From positions 1 through 55,134 of the IMG/VR virus record IMGVR_UViG_3300032294_001470: a stretch of 55,134 nt of DNA. One strand, given 5' to 3'. The translations under genes were made by a program, and so were the position numbers. This document shows, piece after piece, positions 54,521 through 55,134 of this stretch. Every line of letters starts with the position of its first letter. The stretch's first letter is position 1. The DNA is from a virus. Below the pieces are notes generated by a model, which was given only the letters and a program-made list of their open reading frames with translations, was not told the DNA's origin and made no database searches.

Positions 54521-54549
54521 AAAAAAATCCCCTCACATTGGAGGGGATT
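54521..54549 (-). terminator. Intrinsic terminator
   Basis: AATCCCCTC..GAGGGGATT stem with a T-run on the minus strand, downstream of the gene at 54560-55003. Confidence 0.8.
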
Positions 54550-54559
54550 GTCAAATAAA

Positions 54560-55003
54560 TTATTTTCTAACTCTAATTCCGCCAGGTTTTTTGGCGTATA
54601 TATCATACATTCTCTTTGTTGTAAGACACCATTTGGTATTACAATTGTTAATGTAATCCATAAATGATTCCTGTTCGTCAGGACCAAAACTTCTTTCTTC
54701 AGAATAGTCAGTTGGTTCATCAACTTCTCTTTCGTCGGCATCATACCATCCATCACCTGCTGATGCGAATGGACCTTTTTCTGCCTTTCTGAGAGGAGCT
54801 TTTTTAATTTCTGAATCATCATTATCATCATCAAAAAAGTAAAATTCGTTCACATCTTGTTCACTAACCAATGGTTTCGCATTTCCCAATTTAGAATTCA
54901 ATAATTTTGAGAAATTTTCGGTCATAACCTTCATTCCTCCGGAATGTTGTTCACGGATTGATTTTTTTTCCTCTTCGGACATGTTATTTAATAAATGTTT
55001 CAT
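54560..55003 (-). CDS. Leader-bearing acidic/basic protein (candidate virion protein)
   Basis: The 147 residues begin MKHLLNNMSEEEKKSIREQH (IREQ at 16-19), with a second site VSEQ at 46-49. The middle is acidic (FFDDDNDDSE) and the end is basic (GGIRVRK) with a C-x4-C pair. Two E-Q sites bracket a peptide of about 30 residues. ATATTTAT lies upstream at 55019-55026. Not matched to a family. Confidence 0.72.
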   Translation of the reverse strand: MKHLLNNMSEEEKKSIREQHSGGMKVMTENFSKLLNSKLGNAKPLVSEQDVNEFYFFDDDNDDSEIKKAPLRKAEKGPFASAGDGWYDADEREVDEPTDYSEERSFGPDEQESFMDYINNCNTKWCLTTKRMYDIYAKKPGGIRVRK

Positions 55004-55018
55004 AATAATATTTTAACA

Positions 55019-55026
55019 ATAAATAT
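55019..55026 (-). promoter_or_regulatory. ATATTTAT motif (candidate late promoter)
   Basis: Exact octamer 15 nt before the start at 55003. Confidence 0.45.
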
Positions 55027-55086
55027 CTCAATAATGAAAAAAAACTATTTACTGGTTAATTTACCCATAATTGCGGGAACCATATC

Positions 55087-55134
55087 TTAATTTTTATAAA
55101 TCTCAACTTTAGAATACTTTCCGTTATTATCCAA
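55087..55134 (-). CDS. Possible 3' end of a gene cut by the window edge
   Basis: An open minus-strand frame enters from the right edge and ends in NNGKYSKVEIYKN then TAA. Only 15 residues are visible, so neither the gene nor its function can be judged. Confidence 0.3.
   Translation of the reverse strand: MDNNGKYSKVEIYKN

Noticed and set aside
1-55134. CRISPR array or insertion sequence
   Set aside because: No regularly spaced direct repeats with unique spacers and no transposase or terminal inverted repeats were seen.

Overview
The window is about 55 kb of AT-rich DNA (roughly 30% GC by eye) packed with small, often overlapping genes on both strands. It most resembles a large-genome tailed phage of a Bacteroidota host. 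The host call rests on three observations: promoters of the TAnnTTTG type before many genes, signal peptides ending in SQ or GQ as is usual in Bacteroidota, and a C-terminal type IX secretion sorting domain. The phage call rests on tRNA genes, a T4 Rnl1-type RNA ligase with a P-loop kinase, an enlarged thymidylate synthase, a GH19 endolysin, a holin-like protein and dozens of small unknown genes. No terminase, portal, major capsid or tail gene is recognisable here, so phage is an inference and not proven.

Layout. 1-1.3 kb: RNA island on the minus strand with tRNA-Phe, tRNA-Glu, tRNA-Leu and GC-richer structured RNA, part of which resembles the 5' half of tmRNA. 1.3-5.5 kb: small unknowns, a cyclic-phosphate-processing receiver-like protein, an HNH protein and ClpP. 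5.6-13.4 kb (minus): six coupled or closely spaced genes plus a large acidic zinc-ribbon protein, most with a helical N-terminal leader and an [LIV]-x-E-Q site. 13.5-25.4 kb (plus): probable early or metabolic genes, namely a CYTH protein, metallophosphoesterase, P-loop kinase, RNA ligase, thymidylate synthase, PEP synthase and many tiny proteins. 25.2-30 kb: mixed, with a lipoprotein, a zincin-like protein, one of two WCTT paralogues and further leader proteins. 30-36.9 kb (minus): seven exported or membrane proteins, including CsgG-like proteins, a repeat-bearing outer-membrane protein and a T9SS-sorted protein. 36.9-42.6 kb: GH19 endolysin, HExxH protein, second phosphoesterase, PD-(D/E)xK-like nuclease and holin-like protein. 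42.6-55.1 kb (mostly minus): small leader proteins interspersed with SmpB, cyclophilin, a SET-like protein, a secreted NUC1 nuclease and a secreted NlpC/P60 hydrolase.

Two regulatory signals stand out. One is the host-like TAnnTTTG box, which in six genes sits exactly 4 nt before the ATG and so predicts leaderless mRNAs. The other is the octamer ATATTTAT, found a few to about 35 nt before the start of some twenty genes, mainly leader-bearing, lysis and secreted genes, and before a candidate small RNA. It is a candidate phage-specific (late) promoter. Together with the shared N-terminal leader and [LIV]-x-E-Q site, this suggests a set of co-expressed proteins that may be targeted to the virion and trimmed by a prohead protease, analogous to the T4 capsid-targeting sequence. 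That set is the best candidate here for an undescribed system. Other notable themes are RNA repair (kinase, phosphatase, ligase, cREC, CYTH), ribosome rescue (SmpB with a tmRNA-like RNA) and remodelling of the host envelope.
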